Source: Paenibacillus vietnamensis
GTDB taxonomy: Bacteria; Bacillota; Bacilli; Paenibacillales; Paenibacillaceae
DNA: 64,000 bases
Assembly (NCBI RefSeq): GCF_020169515.1
Contig: NZ_JAHMHW010000023.1
Location: 1-64,000 of the forward strand
Reading direction: 5' to 3'
The position numbers and the translations under genes are program-made. Below are positions 52,201 to 60,168 of this stretch, piece after piece (position 1 is the first letter of the stretch; each line of letters begins with the position of its first letter). The notes beneath the pieces were generated by a model, which had not been told where the DNA came from, did not search any database, and saw only the letters and a list, made by a program, of their open reading frames with translations.

Positions 52201-52265
52201 ATGAGGAGTATACGATCAGAGCCGATCAGGAGATGTCATTTGAGTTTGTCATCGAACGGGTGTAA
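49212..52265 (+). CDS. lacZ: GH2 beta-galactosidase (LacZ-type)
   Basis: 1017-residue glycoside hydrolase of family 2. Sugar-binding, Ig-like and TIM-barrel domains are followed by a C-terminal beta-galactosidase small-chain domain. The catalytic acid/base is Glu462 in LGNESY and the nucleophile Glu529 in SCEYMHAMGN. No signal peptide, so it is cytoplasmic and hydrolyses imported beta-galactosides. ATG at 49212 follows GGGAGAG; an earlier in-frame ATG at 49194 would include that site. Confidence 0.94.
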   Translation: MKATKPSLDWLSDVGVFEVNRLKAHSDHAYYGTLEEAERRAPMAMRHTLNGAWKFNYAVNPASRLADFYKEDYSCAGWNDIMVPGHIQLQGYGQPQYVNTMYPWDGHEELRPPEVSQDHNPVGSYVKSFYVPETMKNEPVFISFQGVESAFYVWLNGEFVGYGEDSFTPSEFELTPYLREGENRLAVEVFQRSTGSWLEDQDFWRFSGIFREVYLYTVPSIHVYDLDVRAELDDSFTQGTLQAGLTFREAPEAGAKAVMTLYDTEGSKVAAATADIGGSGTVKLQAEVEGPKLWSAEKPYLYRLTIELLDGAGRLVEAIPHRAGFRRFEMKDKMMLINGERIVFKGVNRHEFNCRKGRAITKEDMLWDIKTLKQNNLNAVRTSHYPNQSYWYELCDEYGVYVIDEMNLETHGSWQKMGAVEPSWNIPRSKPEWQSIVMDRAVSMYERDKNHPSILIWSLGNESYVGDVLVNVARYFRSVDSGRLVHYEGVFYDRDYTEASDMESRMYAKPADIEQYLDNNPDKPYISCEYMHAMGNSLGGMSKYTDLERKYPMYQGGFIWDYIDQAIVKKDRYGKEFLAYGGDFGDRPTDYGFCTNGIVYADRTLSPKMQEVKFLYQNIKLLPDLSGITVRNENLFADTSGLALEYVLFREGIEVARGTADVSVAPQSEGVVPVELAEETIQAPGEYALHAAFKLKESTLWAESGHEVAFGQHVFRVAATPGEAKAEDGRKLKVVHGDVNIGVKGPDFSILFSKQAMSLISLNYAGREMIAAPPAPLFWRATTDNDRGYHQGFDAGAWFAASLTRKCSGIEVTEAEDGSGVTVAYRYRYSISDKLESGIAYTVRKDGSVHVKAEYNGAEGLPRMPIFAVSFKVPADYDRLEWYAMGPEENYADRANGARLGLFSGTAAGNVSGYVMPQESGNRTGVRRVSVLDGEGRGIRVSAAEEPVECGISPYTAFELENAQHVYELPEVHYTVITVAGRQMGVGGDDSWGAPVHEEYTIRADQEMSFEFVIERV

Positions 52266-52272
52266 TAGTTGA

Positions 52273-52310
52273 GGGGCTGTCCCGAAGGGGGCGGCTCCCT
52301 TTTTTTTTTT
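52273..52310 (+). terminator. terminator of the beta-galactosidase gene
   Basis: GGGGCTGTCCC pairs with GGGGCGGCTCC, counting G-U pairs, followed by a run of T. Confidence 0.85.
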
Positions 52311-52553
52311 TGCGATGGGGTAGTTCTTATTGCTTATCATCTCTGAGAGCAGATAAAAACCGAAGGCGGTAGTTTAGCGGGTTTTTTACACAAATCGCTG
52401 CTTAATTCGACATTATGACCCGGGAAATGACAAAATCATTGCATGACAATTCGGAAAATTTTGACTAATATGGGGGAGAAATGCGAGATTCATCAAGTGC
52501 CGTCAAATGAGCATCATTACTATTAGAGAGTCTGGATGGAGGAGTGATGGTAG

Positions 52554-54739
52554 GTGAGAACGAACAGATGGATGCGGATGGGAGCCGCAGCTTTGTCTTT
52601 GACTGTCAGCCTGTCCGTTGTGCCGCTTGCGGCGGCGGCCGGAACGGGTGAAACGGAAGGAAGCGGTATCGTACAGCTGCGCATAATGGAACGTCCGACT
52701 TGCACGTCAATATGGTCAATTACGATTATTTTGCGGACAAACCCACTGACGAGTATGGATTCGCTAAGACGGCCACTTTGATCAAAAAAGCGCGGGACGA
52801 AGCGGCCAACAGCCTGCTGTTCGATAACGGCGATCTGATCCAGGGCAATCCGCTCGGCGATTACGTCGCAACGGTCGATCCGCTGAAGCAGGGCGAAACC
52901 CATCCTGTCTATAAGGCGATGAATTTGCTCGGTTATGACGCGGGCAATCTCGGCAATCATGAATTTAATTACGGACTGCCGTTTCTCGAGACTGCGCTGG
53001 AGGGCTCCGATTTTCCTTATGTGAATGCAAATATCTACAAAGCAGACGGCGACGCGGACGAGACGAACGACGAGAACTTGTTCACCCCGTATCTTATCCT
53101 GGACAAGGAAATGACAGACGAATCGGGCGCCAAGCATTCTCTTAAGGTGGGCGTGATCGGCTTCGTGCCGCCGCAGATCATGCAGTGGGACAAGGCTCAT
53201 CTGGAAGGGAAGGTCACGGTGAAGGACATGGTGGAGACGGCCCGCAAATTCATTCCTGAAATGAAGGAGCAGGGAGCGGACTTGATCGTTGCGATCCCGC
53301 ATTCGGGCTTTGAGGATATTCCGCAAACTCCGCTTATGGAAAACTCCGTCCTCTACTTGAGCAAAGTAGAAGGAATCGACGCGATTATGTTCGGACATGC
53401 CCATAAAACGTTTCCGGATCCTTCCTTCGAGGGGAAAACGGGAGTCGATCTGGAGAAAGGTACGATTAACGGGGTTCCATCCGTTGAGCCCGGCTTTTGG
53501 GGCAATCAGCTCGGAATTATCGACTTGACGCTTCAGAAGCAGGACGGAGAATGGAAGGTTACCGACTCGGCGGCTACGGTCAAGCCGATCTATGACACAG
53601 TGAACAAGGTGCCGCTGGCGGAGGCCGATCAATCGGTCATCGATGCGGTGAAGGAGGATCATGAGCGTACGCTTGAGTACGTTCGGGGGCCGGTCGGCCT
53701 GACGACGGCTCCGATTAACAGCTGGTTCGCCCTGATCCAGGACGATTCTTCGATTCAAATCGTGACTAACGCGCAAAAATGGTACGTCGAGAAAAATCTG
53801 AAGGGAACCGAATACGAGGGGGTTCCCGTGCTGTCGGCGGGAGCGCCGTTCAAGGCGGGAGGCCGGCAGGGAGCGGGTTATTACACGAATATCAAGGCCG
53901 GCGATATCGCGATCAAAAACGTTGCCGATTTGTATTTATACTCCAACACCGTCAATGCGGTGCTTGTTACGGGCGCTGAGCTGGCGGAGTGGCTCGAATG
54001 GTCGGCGGGCCAGTTCAATCGAATCGATCCGGCGGGCCAATCGAAGCAGGAGCTGGTCAACTATGATTTTCCTACGTACAATTTTGACGTCATTGACGGC
54101 GTAACGTATCAGATCGACGTGACGCAGCCTCCGAAATACAAGCCGGACGGGACGCTCATGAATCAAAACGCCAAGCGGATCGTCAATCTGAGGTTCGGCG
54201 GCAAGCCGGTTAAGGCCGACCAGAAATTCGTCGTCGCTACCAACAACTACCGGGCATCCTCCAGCAAATTCGCCAATCCCGACGGCAAACGGATTGTACT
54301 GGCTGCTCCCGACGAGAACCGGCAGGTTGTGATCGATTATATCCGGTCTTTCCGGACGATCGACCCGGCCGCCGACGGAAATTGGTCTCTGGCGGCTGTT
54401 AACAGCACCGTGAATATAGCGTTTAAGACGTCGCCTGACGCCGTCTCGGCCGATGATGAGAATGACTTGGTTTCTTTTACGGGCAAAACGGCGGACGGTT
54501 ATGCAGAGTTCAGGCTGGATCTGAGCCCGGAGGCGGACACTCCGCAGCAGCCTGAGAAGCCTGCATCTGCTTCGCCGCAGGCGCCGAAGGATACCGTATA
54601 CACGGTCAAAGCCGGCGATACGCTGTACGGCATCGCACGGAAGCACGGTACGACCTGGCAGAAGCTCGCGAGCTACAACAAGCTGAGCAATCCGCATCGG
54701 ATTTACCCGGGGCAAAAGATTAAAATCCCCGCTAAGTAG
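52554..54739 (+). pseudogene. exported 5'-nucleotidase with LysM, frameshifted
   Basis: A bimetallic 5'-nucleotidase/2',3'-cyclic phosphodiesterase. A GTG at 52554 (GGAGGAG upstream) opens a signal peptide (AALSLTVSLSVVPLAAAAG). The frame then breaks at the GG of 52688-52689: one extra G would restore VQLRIMGTSDLHVNMVNYDY, whose DLH is a metal motif. The remaining domains are intact: metal motifs GDLIQG, GNHEF, GHAH; a nucleotide-binding domain; and a LysM at the C-terminus (VYTVKAGDTLYGIARKHG). Either a real one-base deletion inactivates the gene or the sequence has an error. Confidence 0.75.
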
Positions 54740-54747
54740 GCCTATAT

Positions 54748-54791
54748 AAAAAGGCGTTATCCGGGCAGCCGCTGCGGATAGCGCCTTTTTG
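54748..54791 (+). terminator. terminator of the nucleotidase gene
   Basis: AAAAAGGCGTTATCCG / CGGATAGCGCCTTTTT. Confidence 0.85.
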
Positions 54792-54878
54792 GTTAAGAAT
54801 CCCACCATTTCAGTTATAATGGATACTAATGATAGGAAAAGCTTTGCGTCCCGCGGGCCGCAGGCAAAGGAGAACGAC

Positions 54879-55391
54879 ATGACCAGAATTCATTCCTTCC
54901 CGCCGGTGATCGACGAAAGATCGCGCGTGCTCATTCTGGGGACTGCGCCGAGCGTCAAATCTTTGGAGCAGGGGCAATTTTACGGGAATCCCCAAAATTA
55001 TATGTGGCGGATCGTCTACCGTCTGTTCGCCTCCTCCGATCCGGACCCGTCCTATAAGGCCAGGCTCGCGTTTTTGAAGGAGAACCGGCTGGCGTTATGG
55101 GATGTTATTGAATCCTGCGAGCGGGAAGGCAGCCTTGATGTGAACATCCGGGACGTGATCCCGCAAAATCTCCCGAAGCTGATTGCCGATTATCCCGGGC
55201 TCCGCTGCTTTGCCTTTAATGGAAGCAAGTCGTTCGACACGTTCCGGAAGTTTTACGGGGACTACGAAAGCTTTCGCCATTTGGCGCTGCTGAAGCTGCC
55301 CTCTTCCAGTCCCATTCCGACGAAGCATATGCGAACGCTTGAGGACCGTGTGGAGGCTTGGAGCGCCATTGTGCCTTATACGGAGAATTAA
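54879..55391 (+). CDS. DNA-deoxyinosine/uracil-type glycosylase
   Basis: 170-residue member of the uracil-DNA-glycosylase superfamily, hypoxanthine-DNA glycosylase group. The motif LGTAPSVKSLEQGQFYGNPQ includes the active-site segment and NYMWRIVYRLF continues it; PSSSPIPTKH is the C-terminal active-site loop. It removes deaminated bases as the first step of base-excision repair. ATG at 54879 follows AAAGGAG; the longer in-frame reading would contain this. Confidence 0.85.
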   Translation: MTRIHSFPPVIDERSRVLILGTAPSVKSLEQGQFYGNPQNYMWRIVYRLFASSDPDPSYKARLAFLKENRLALWDVIESCEREGSLDVNIRDVIPQNLPKLIADYPGLRCFAFNGSKSFDTFRKFYGDYESFRHLALLKLPSSSPIPTKHMRTLEDRVEAWSAIVPYTEN

Positions 55392-55471
55392 CGGCATTCC
55401 GGCGTTGAAATTAAAAGGCTTCCTGTATATAGTAGTTAAATGAGATTAGACTGATTGACAGGAGAACCGCA

Positions 55472-55927
55472 ATGGGTGAAAGCAACAAAGTGAGAATTAC
55501 GCTGGAGAGCGTCCAGGACGGAAGCTCTTACTCGCATACCTATGAAGGCGAATGGTTCCGCAAGGCGAAATCGGTGTTTATCCGGTACAACGAGCCTGCG
55601 GACGCGGAACATCCGAAATCGGGCGACGTTCGCACGCTGCTGAGGTACAGGCCCGGAGAGCTGTCGATCGTGCGGCGCGGCGTCATTGAATCGGAGCAGC
55701 TTTTCACGCCGGGGTTACGGCGGACAGGCTTTTACCGCACGCCGATGACGGAATTTACGTTGGAAACGGACACGATACGGCTTGAGCTGCACGCAGATTT
55801 TGCGGACGATGGCCTGTCGTCTCAGCTGCCTTTTACATTAGAGTGGGAATACGAGATGCATGTAAGCGATCAAATGTCGGGCCGCTTCCATATACGGCTC
55901 CATCTACAGGAGGAACAATTGTCATGA
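55472..55927 (+). CDS. DUF1934 family protein (YwiB-like)
   Basis: 151-residue beta-barrel-like protein of unknown function resembling Bacillus YwiB, which also lies next to argS. Shared segments include VRITLESVQDG, RYRPGELSIVRRGVIES and MTEFTLETDTI. ATG follows CAGGAG. Its stop overlaps the argS start by ATGA, so translation is coupled. Confidence 0.88.
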   Translation: MGESNKVRITLESVQDGSSYSHTYEGEWFRKAKSVFIRYNEPADAEHPKSGDVRTLLRYRPGELSIVRRGVIESEQLFTPGLRRTGFYRTPMTEFTLETDTIRLELHADFADDGLSSQLPFTLEWEYEMHVSDQMSGRFHIRLHLQEEQLS

Positions 55928-57603
55928 ACGCAAATGTATTAGAGAAGATGTACGAACAGGTCAAGGCGGCCATCGCCGATGCGGCCGATGCGGCGGGCCT
56001 CGCGGCGCGCGAGGAGCTTCCGGCTTTCGTGCTTGAAGTGCCGAAGGACAAGTCGCACGGCGACTTGGCGACGAATGCCGCCATGCAGCTGACGAAGCTG
56101 GCGAAGCGGAATCCGCGCCAGATCGCAGAGGCGATCGTCGCTCATCTGGATACGAAGCAGGCTTCCATCCAGTCGGCCGAAATCGCCGGACCCGGATTTA
56201 TTAACTTCCGGATGGATAAAAGCTTCTTATACCCTGTCATTGGCGAAGCGCTGAAGCTTGGCAGCGACTACGGCCGCACGGCTGAAGGCGGCGGCAAGCG
56301 GGTGCAGGTGGAATTCGTGAGCGCGAACCCGACGGGCAGCCTTCACCTGGGACACGCGCGCGGCGCCGCCGTCGGCGACGCGCTGTGCAATGTGCTGGAT
56401 TTTGCAGGCTATAACGTTACGCGCGAATATTATATCAACGATGCCGGCAAGCAGGTCGAGAACCTTGCCGTATCGATCGAAGCCCGGTACCGCCAGCAGC
56501 TCGGCCAGAATGCGGAAATGCCGGAGGATGGCTACTACGGTGAGGATATCGTCGGATTCGCCAAGCTTCTGGTCGAGCAGGAAGGCGATAAGCTGCTGGA
56601 GCTTCCCGATAAGGAACGGTTCGCGTTTTTCCGCCAGTACGGCCTGGAGCGCGAGCTGGACAAGATCAAGCGCGACCTTGCCCGGTTCCGCGTCGGCTTT
56701 GACGTCTGGTACAGTGAAACGTCTCTCTACGAAAGCGGCCAGGTAGAGGAAGGGCTTGCGGCGCTGAAGCAGTCGGGTCACGTTTATGAGGAAGAAGGAG
56801 CTACCTGGCTTTCGACGATGCCGTTCGGCGACGACAAAAACCGCGTGCTTGTGAAAAACGACGGCTCGTACACCTATTTGACGCCGGATATCGCCTATCA
56901 CCGCGACAAGTACAACCGCGGCTTCGATCAAATGATCAATATTTGGGGCGCCGACCACCACGGCTACATTCCCCGGGTAAAGGCGGCCATGGAGGCGCTG
57001 GGCAACGATCCGAAGAAGCTGACGGTATTGATCGCACAGATGGTCAGCCTGTTCCAGAACGGCGAAAAGATGAAGATGTCCAAGCGGACCGGCAAAGCGG
57101 TCACGATGGAGGATTTGATGGACGAGGTTGGCGTGGACGCCATCCGTTATTTCTTCTCGATGCGCAGCATGGACTCGCATCTGGACTTTGATATGGACCT
57201 TGCGATTTCTACTTCGAACGAGAATCCGGTTTTCTATGTACAGTACGCGCATGCCCGGATTTGCAGCGTTTTCAGACAGGCGGAGGAGCAGGGGCTGACG
57301 CTGAAATCCTCGGATGAGCTCGATCTGAGCAAGCTGACAAGCGAGCACGAATTCGATCTGCTTCGCAAGATCGGCGAGCTTCCGCAGGAGGTTTCCGAGG
57401 CTGCTTCCGGCTACGCGCCGCACCGCCTCATCCGCTACGTCTACGAGCTCGCGGCTCAATTCCACAGCTACTACCGGGCCGAGCGTGTCATAACGGAGGA
57501 TACGGAGCAGTCGCAGGCCCGTCTGGCCCTGCTGGCGGCCGTACGCCTCACGATTGCCAACGTGCTTCGGCTCGTAGGAGTATCGGCGCCTGAGCGGATG
57601 TAG
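55924..57603 (+). CDS. argS: arginyl-tRNA synthetase
   Basis: 559-residue class I synthetase. The HIGH-type motif is SLHLGHARGAAVGD, and KMSKRTGKAV is the KMSKS-type loop. The N-terminal extension (about 1-105) is the additional tRNA-binding domain and the C-terminal helices bind the anticodon. ATG at 55924 follows CAGGAGG; the upstream in-frame start at 55843 lies inside the DUF1934 gene. Confidence 0.97.
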   Translation: MNANVLEKMYEQVKAAIADAADAAGLAAREELPAFVLEVPKDKSHGDLATNAAMQLTKLAKRNPRQIAEAIVAHLDTKQASIQSAEIAGPGFINFRMDKSFLYPVIGEALKLGSDYGRTAEGGGKRVQVEFVSANPTGSLHLGHARGAAVGDALCNVLDFAGYNVTREYYINDAGKQVENLAVSIEARYRQQLGQNAEMPEDGYYGEDIVGFAKLLVEQEGDKLLELPDKERFAFFRQYGLERELDKIKRDLARFRVGFDVWYSETSLYESGQVEEGLAALKQSGHVYEEEGATWLSTMPFGDDKNRVLVKNDGSYTYLTPDIAYHRDKYNRGFDQMINIWGADHHGYIPRVKAAMEALGNDPKKLTVLIAQMVSLFQNGEKMKMSKRTGKAVTMEDLMDEVGVDAIRYFFSMRSMDSHLDFDMDLAISTSNENPVFYVQYAHARICSVFRQAEEQGLTLKSSDELDLSKLTSEHEFDLLRKIGELPQEVSEAASGYAPHRLIRYVYELAAQFHSYYRAERVITEDTEQSQARLALLAAVRLTIANVLRLVGVSAPERM

Positions 57604-57625
57604 CCGCCAAGCTCGGAGCGAGCAC

Positions 57626-57663
57626 AAAAACAAGCCGCGGATTTATGTTTTATCCACGGCTTG
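57626..57663 (-). terminator. terminator of the subtilase, overlapping its end
   Basis: CAAGCCGCGGAT (57631) pairs with ATCCACGGCTTG (57652); on the minus strand it is followed by TTTTTG. The stop codon of the subtilase (57643) lies inside the loop. Confidence 0.75.
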
Positions 57664-58782
57664 CATCATACGCATAACGTCAAGCTCGCCGATTGTCCGG
57701 CGGGCTTTGCTGCCTCTCAGGGGCTGTACGGAACGTTTGATAATCGATTTGATTTCGCTTGGCGTTAAATCCGGCTTATGCGCCAGCAGAAGCGCAATGG
57801 CGCCGCTGACATGCGAGGTGGCCATCGACGTGCCGCTCATCTCGTTGTATTTGCCCCTTAGCCAGGCGGAGACGATTTTGTCGCCGGGCGCATAGACGTC
57901 GATGTAGGTGCCGCGGTTGCTGAAAGGTGCGACGCGGCGCAGCTTGTTCGTTGCGCCTACGGCAATCGTCTGCGGGTAACGGGCCGGATAATCGACCGTG
58001 CGCCGTTTTCCGTCGTTGCCCGAGGAGGCTACGATGATGACGCCGGCATTGTGCGCGTTTATGACGGCGCCCAGCAGCGCCTTGCTTCTTGTTTTCATGC
58101 CAAAGCTCATATTAATGACGTTGATCCGGTTCCGTATACACCACTCAATGCCTAAAATGATATCCGATACGAAGGCGCTCCCATTGTGATCGAAGGCTTT
58201 GACCGGTGAGATCAAAGCGCGGGGGGCGACGCCGATCATGCCTTGCAGCTGGTTGGCCGCCGCAATCGTTCCTGCGATGTGCGTCCCGTGGCCGTTGTCG
58301 TCATGAGGCAGCATGCTTCGGTTCAGAAGGTTGATGCCCCGCGACAGCGACTGCTGCAGATCGGGATGGCTGAAATCAACGCCCGTATCGATAACGCCCA
58401 CCTTTACGCGGTGGCCTGTCGTCGTGCTCCACGCGTAGGGGGCTTTAATTTGGCTGACTCCCCATGGGATGCCTTTTTCGAGTGCGGCAGACGATTTTTG
58501 AGTCGGAGCGTGCACGCTTATTTTGCTGTCATTTTCGATCCAGACGCGGCCCGAGAACTGCTCGAGCGTTTCACCGGCCGGCAGCCGGCAAGCGATTCCG
58601 CGAATAATGGGCATCTTTCTAATGCTTTGCCCCGGCGAAGACGACGAAGAGACTTCCGGCAAATGCTCCAGGAAGTAACGGTAGTCGTTCACATGCTGAA
58701 AGCGGATAATCCGCTTTTCGGTCGCTGTGTCCGTGCAAGCCATCGTATCCTGTAACCTTCGGATAAAAGCGGTGGTATCCAA
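57643..58782 (-). CDS. S8 family serine peptidase (subtilase)
   Basis: 379-residue subtilisin-like protease. The catalytic triad is complete: Asp in GVIDTGVD, His in GHGTHIAG, Ser in SGTSMATSHVSGA, and the oxyanion region ASSGND. About 110 residues of N-terminal propeptide precede the domain. No signal peptide is evident, so an intracellular enzyme or non-classical secretion is possible. TTG at 58782 has GGGAGGGG eight bases upstream; longer starts at 58809 and 58947 are unsupported. Confidence 0.9.
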   Translation of the reverse strand: MDTTAFIRRLQDTMACTDTATEKRIIRFQHVNDYRYFLEHLPEVSSSSSPGQSIRKMPIIRGIACRLPAGETLEQFSGRVWIENDSKISVHAPTQKSSAALEKGIPWGVSQIKAPYAWSTTTGHRVKVGVIDTGVDFSHPDLQQSLSRGINLLNRSMLPHDDNGHGTHIAGTIAAANQLQGMIGVAPRALISPVKAFDHNGSAFVSDIILGIEWCIRNRINVINMSFGMKTRSKALLGAVINAHNAGVIIVASSGNDGKRRTVDYPARYPQTIAVGATNKLRRVAPFSNRGTYIDVYAPGDKIVSAWLRGKYNEMSGTSMATSHVSGAIALLLAHKPDLTPSEIKSIIKRSVQPLRGSKARRTIGELDVMRMMQAVDKT

Positions 58783-58988
58783 ATTTGGCTTCCCCTCCCG
58801 ACGGACCATGCTGAAGTATTGTATGTGGGGACGCGTCAGGCTGCATGAGCAACTTGCCTTTTTTCTGATAATTAGGCGACAAACCGTGTCAAAATCCGAT
58901 AAGACACATAGGATGAATGAAGAGTTCTCCGAGGCTCTTACGTCCAAGGTGCGTTAGCTCGTGTCGCGGTCGGTTGGATACAGTCAAG

Positions 58989-59014
58989 GCGGAGGGAGTA
59001 TCCCTTCGCTTTTT
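58989..59014 (+). terminator. orphan terminator upstream of rpoE
   Basis: GCGGAGGG / CCCTTCGC stem with AGTAT loop followed by TTTTT. No gene on the plus strand ends shortly before it; the rest of the stretch 58783-59162 shows no gene. Confidence 0.5.
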
Positions 59015-59162
59015 GCCGAGTTGTCCAAGCCCTCTCCTTGGGCGCAGCTGCTTGCTTTTTTGAGGAAAATAGGTTTTACTATACTGTGACTAGCGTATAC
59101 ACCATGCAATTTGAAGGAATAAATGAGTACATAATTAGATTGGCAAGAGAGGATGTGTCCAT

Positions 59163-59741
59163 ATGAGCGGCAGCAATTTATCATTAAAGCTGGATCCTGA
59201 ACGCGTAAAGGAAATGCCTATGGTCGATTTGGCGTTTGAGGTGCTGAAAGCGGCTAATACGCCTTACTATTATCGTGATCTCATGATGGAGATTGCTAAA
59301 ATACGCGGTTTATCCGCAGACGGAATCAACCAGTTCATCGCACAAGTGTACACGGAGATCAACATTGACGGACGCTTCGCCTGCGTCGGCAGCAATATGT
59401 GGGGACTGAAGCGGTGGTATCCTGTAGAGCGCTCCGAGGATCCGGTCGGCAACGCGAAACGTACGCGAATCATTAACGATGACGACGATCTGGAAGACGA
59501 AGACATGTTCGCGGACGAAGAAGACGATTCGTATGCGGAGTCGGAAGAGGATTACGACGTATTCGACGAAGACCGCGAAGACTTCGAGGAAGCGGAAGAA
59601 GAATCCGAGGTTGACGAGGAAGTCGAAATCGACGAAGAGGATTTGGACGGAGAAGAAGTCGACGGGGAGCTTGACGAAGAGGAAGACGAAGATCTCGAGG
59701 ACGATGAAGAATTTGAAGACGACGAGGACGACGAGAAGTAA
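59163..59741 (+). CDS. rpoE: RNA polymerase delta subunit
   Basis: 192-residue delta factor that binds core polymerase and promotes RNA release and recycling. The N-terminal HARE-HTH domain (PMVDLAFEVLKAANTPYYYR..., about 18-90) is followed by a very acidic tail of about 90 residues made almost wholly of Glu and Asp. This two-part form is the mark of RpoE in Bacilli. ATG follows AGAGAGGA. Upstream of pyrG, as in Bacillus. Confidence 0.96.
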   Translation: MSGSNLSLKLDPERVKEMPMVDLAFEVLKAANTPYYYRDLMMEIAKIRGLSADGINQFIAQVYTEINIDGRFACVGSNMWGLKRWYPVERSEDPVGNAKRTRIINDDDDLEDEDMFADEEDDSYAESEEDYDVFDEDREDFEEAEEESEVDEEVEIDEEDLDGEEVDGELDEEEDEDLEDDEEFEDDEDDEK

Positions 59742-59790
59742 TCTACCTGAGCTTAGCAACTCCCGGATGGACAAATTTTTCATCACAAAA

Positions 59791-59834
59791 AATGGCTGTT
59801 CCGCCCAAAGGATAGCACAGGCCGTTTTAGCTTG
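59791..59834 (+). repeat. dispersed repeat family B, degenerate copy
   Basis: GGCTGTTCCGCCCAAAGGAT followed by AGCACAGGCCGTTTTAGCTTG follows the consensus with several changes. It is 45 bases from the next copy. Confidence 0.5.
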
Positions 59835-59878
59835 AAATATAAGTATAAGTTTGGGAATAAAACGGACTTCTATTTCTA

Positions 59879-59928
59879 CGCGAAACGAGCTTTTGCCGCC
59901 AAAGGACGGCTACAGCCGTTTACGCTTG
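59879..59928 (+). repeat. dispersed repeat family B, copy
   Basis: CGCGAAACGAGCTTTTGCCG through TTTACGCTTG, with dyad ACGGC / GCCGT. Nearly identical to 47143-47192 apart from a few positions. Its last bases overlap the -35 of pyrG. Confidence 0.8.
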
Positions 59929-60037
59929 ACAGGTGCATTAAGGCGGAGTAAACTATCTCATGGGCTTAAGATTCGGTTAACAAATATCGCATTAATATAA
60001 AAAGTGCCCCGTGGCCACGGGTGTCACTTTTTTTGTT
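59926..60037 (+). promoter_or_regulatory. pyrG promoter and attenuator leader
   Basis: TTGACA (59926-59931), 17 bases, TAAACT (59949-59954); seven bases later the transcript would begin GGGCTT (G59962). A terminator hairpin follows at 60001-60037: AAAGTG with CCCGTGGCCACGGG and CACTTTTTTT. A GGG start ahead of a C-rich terminator arm is the arrangement of Bacillus pyrG, where low CTP leads to added Gs that pair with the C-rich arm and block termination. Function here is inferred. Confidence 0.7.
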
Positions 60038-60168
60038 TGTGGGGGATGGATCTGCAGGAAACATTCCCACAAACTGGATGGATGGGCGTGGAGTATCCGC
60101 ATCCATGTTTATCGAGGAAATGGGCAAACCTAAACACTAACCATAGGAGCTTGGAGGGTATCATCACA

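Noticed and set aside
52680..52705. Programmed -1 frameshift in the nucleotidase gene
   Set aside because: No slippery heptamer or downstream pseudoknot was seen at the site; a lost G is the simpler reading.
58727..58957. 76-codon forward frame opposite the subtilase start
   Set aside because: Overlaps the subtilase N-terminus and its ribosome site; no motif and no ribosome site of its own.
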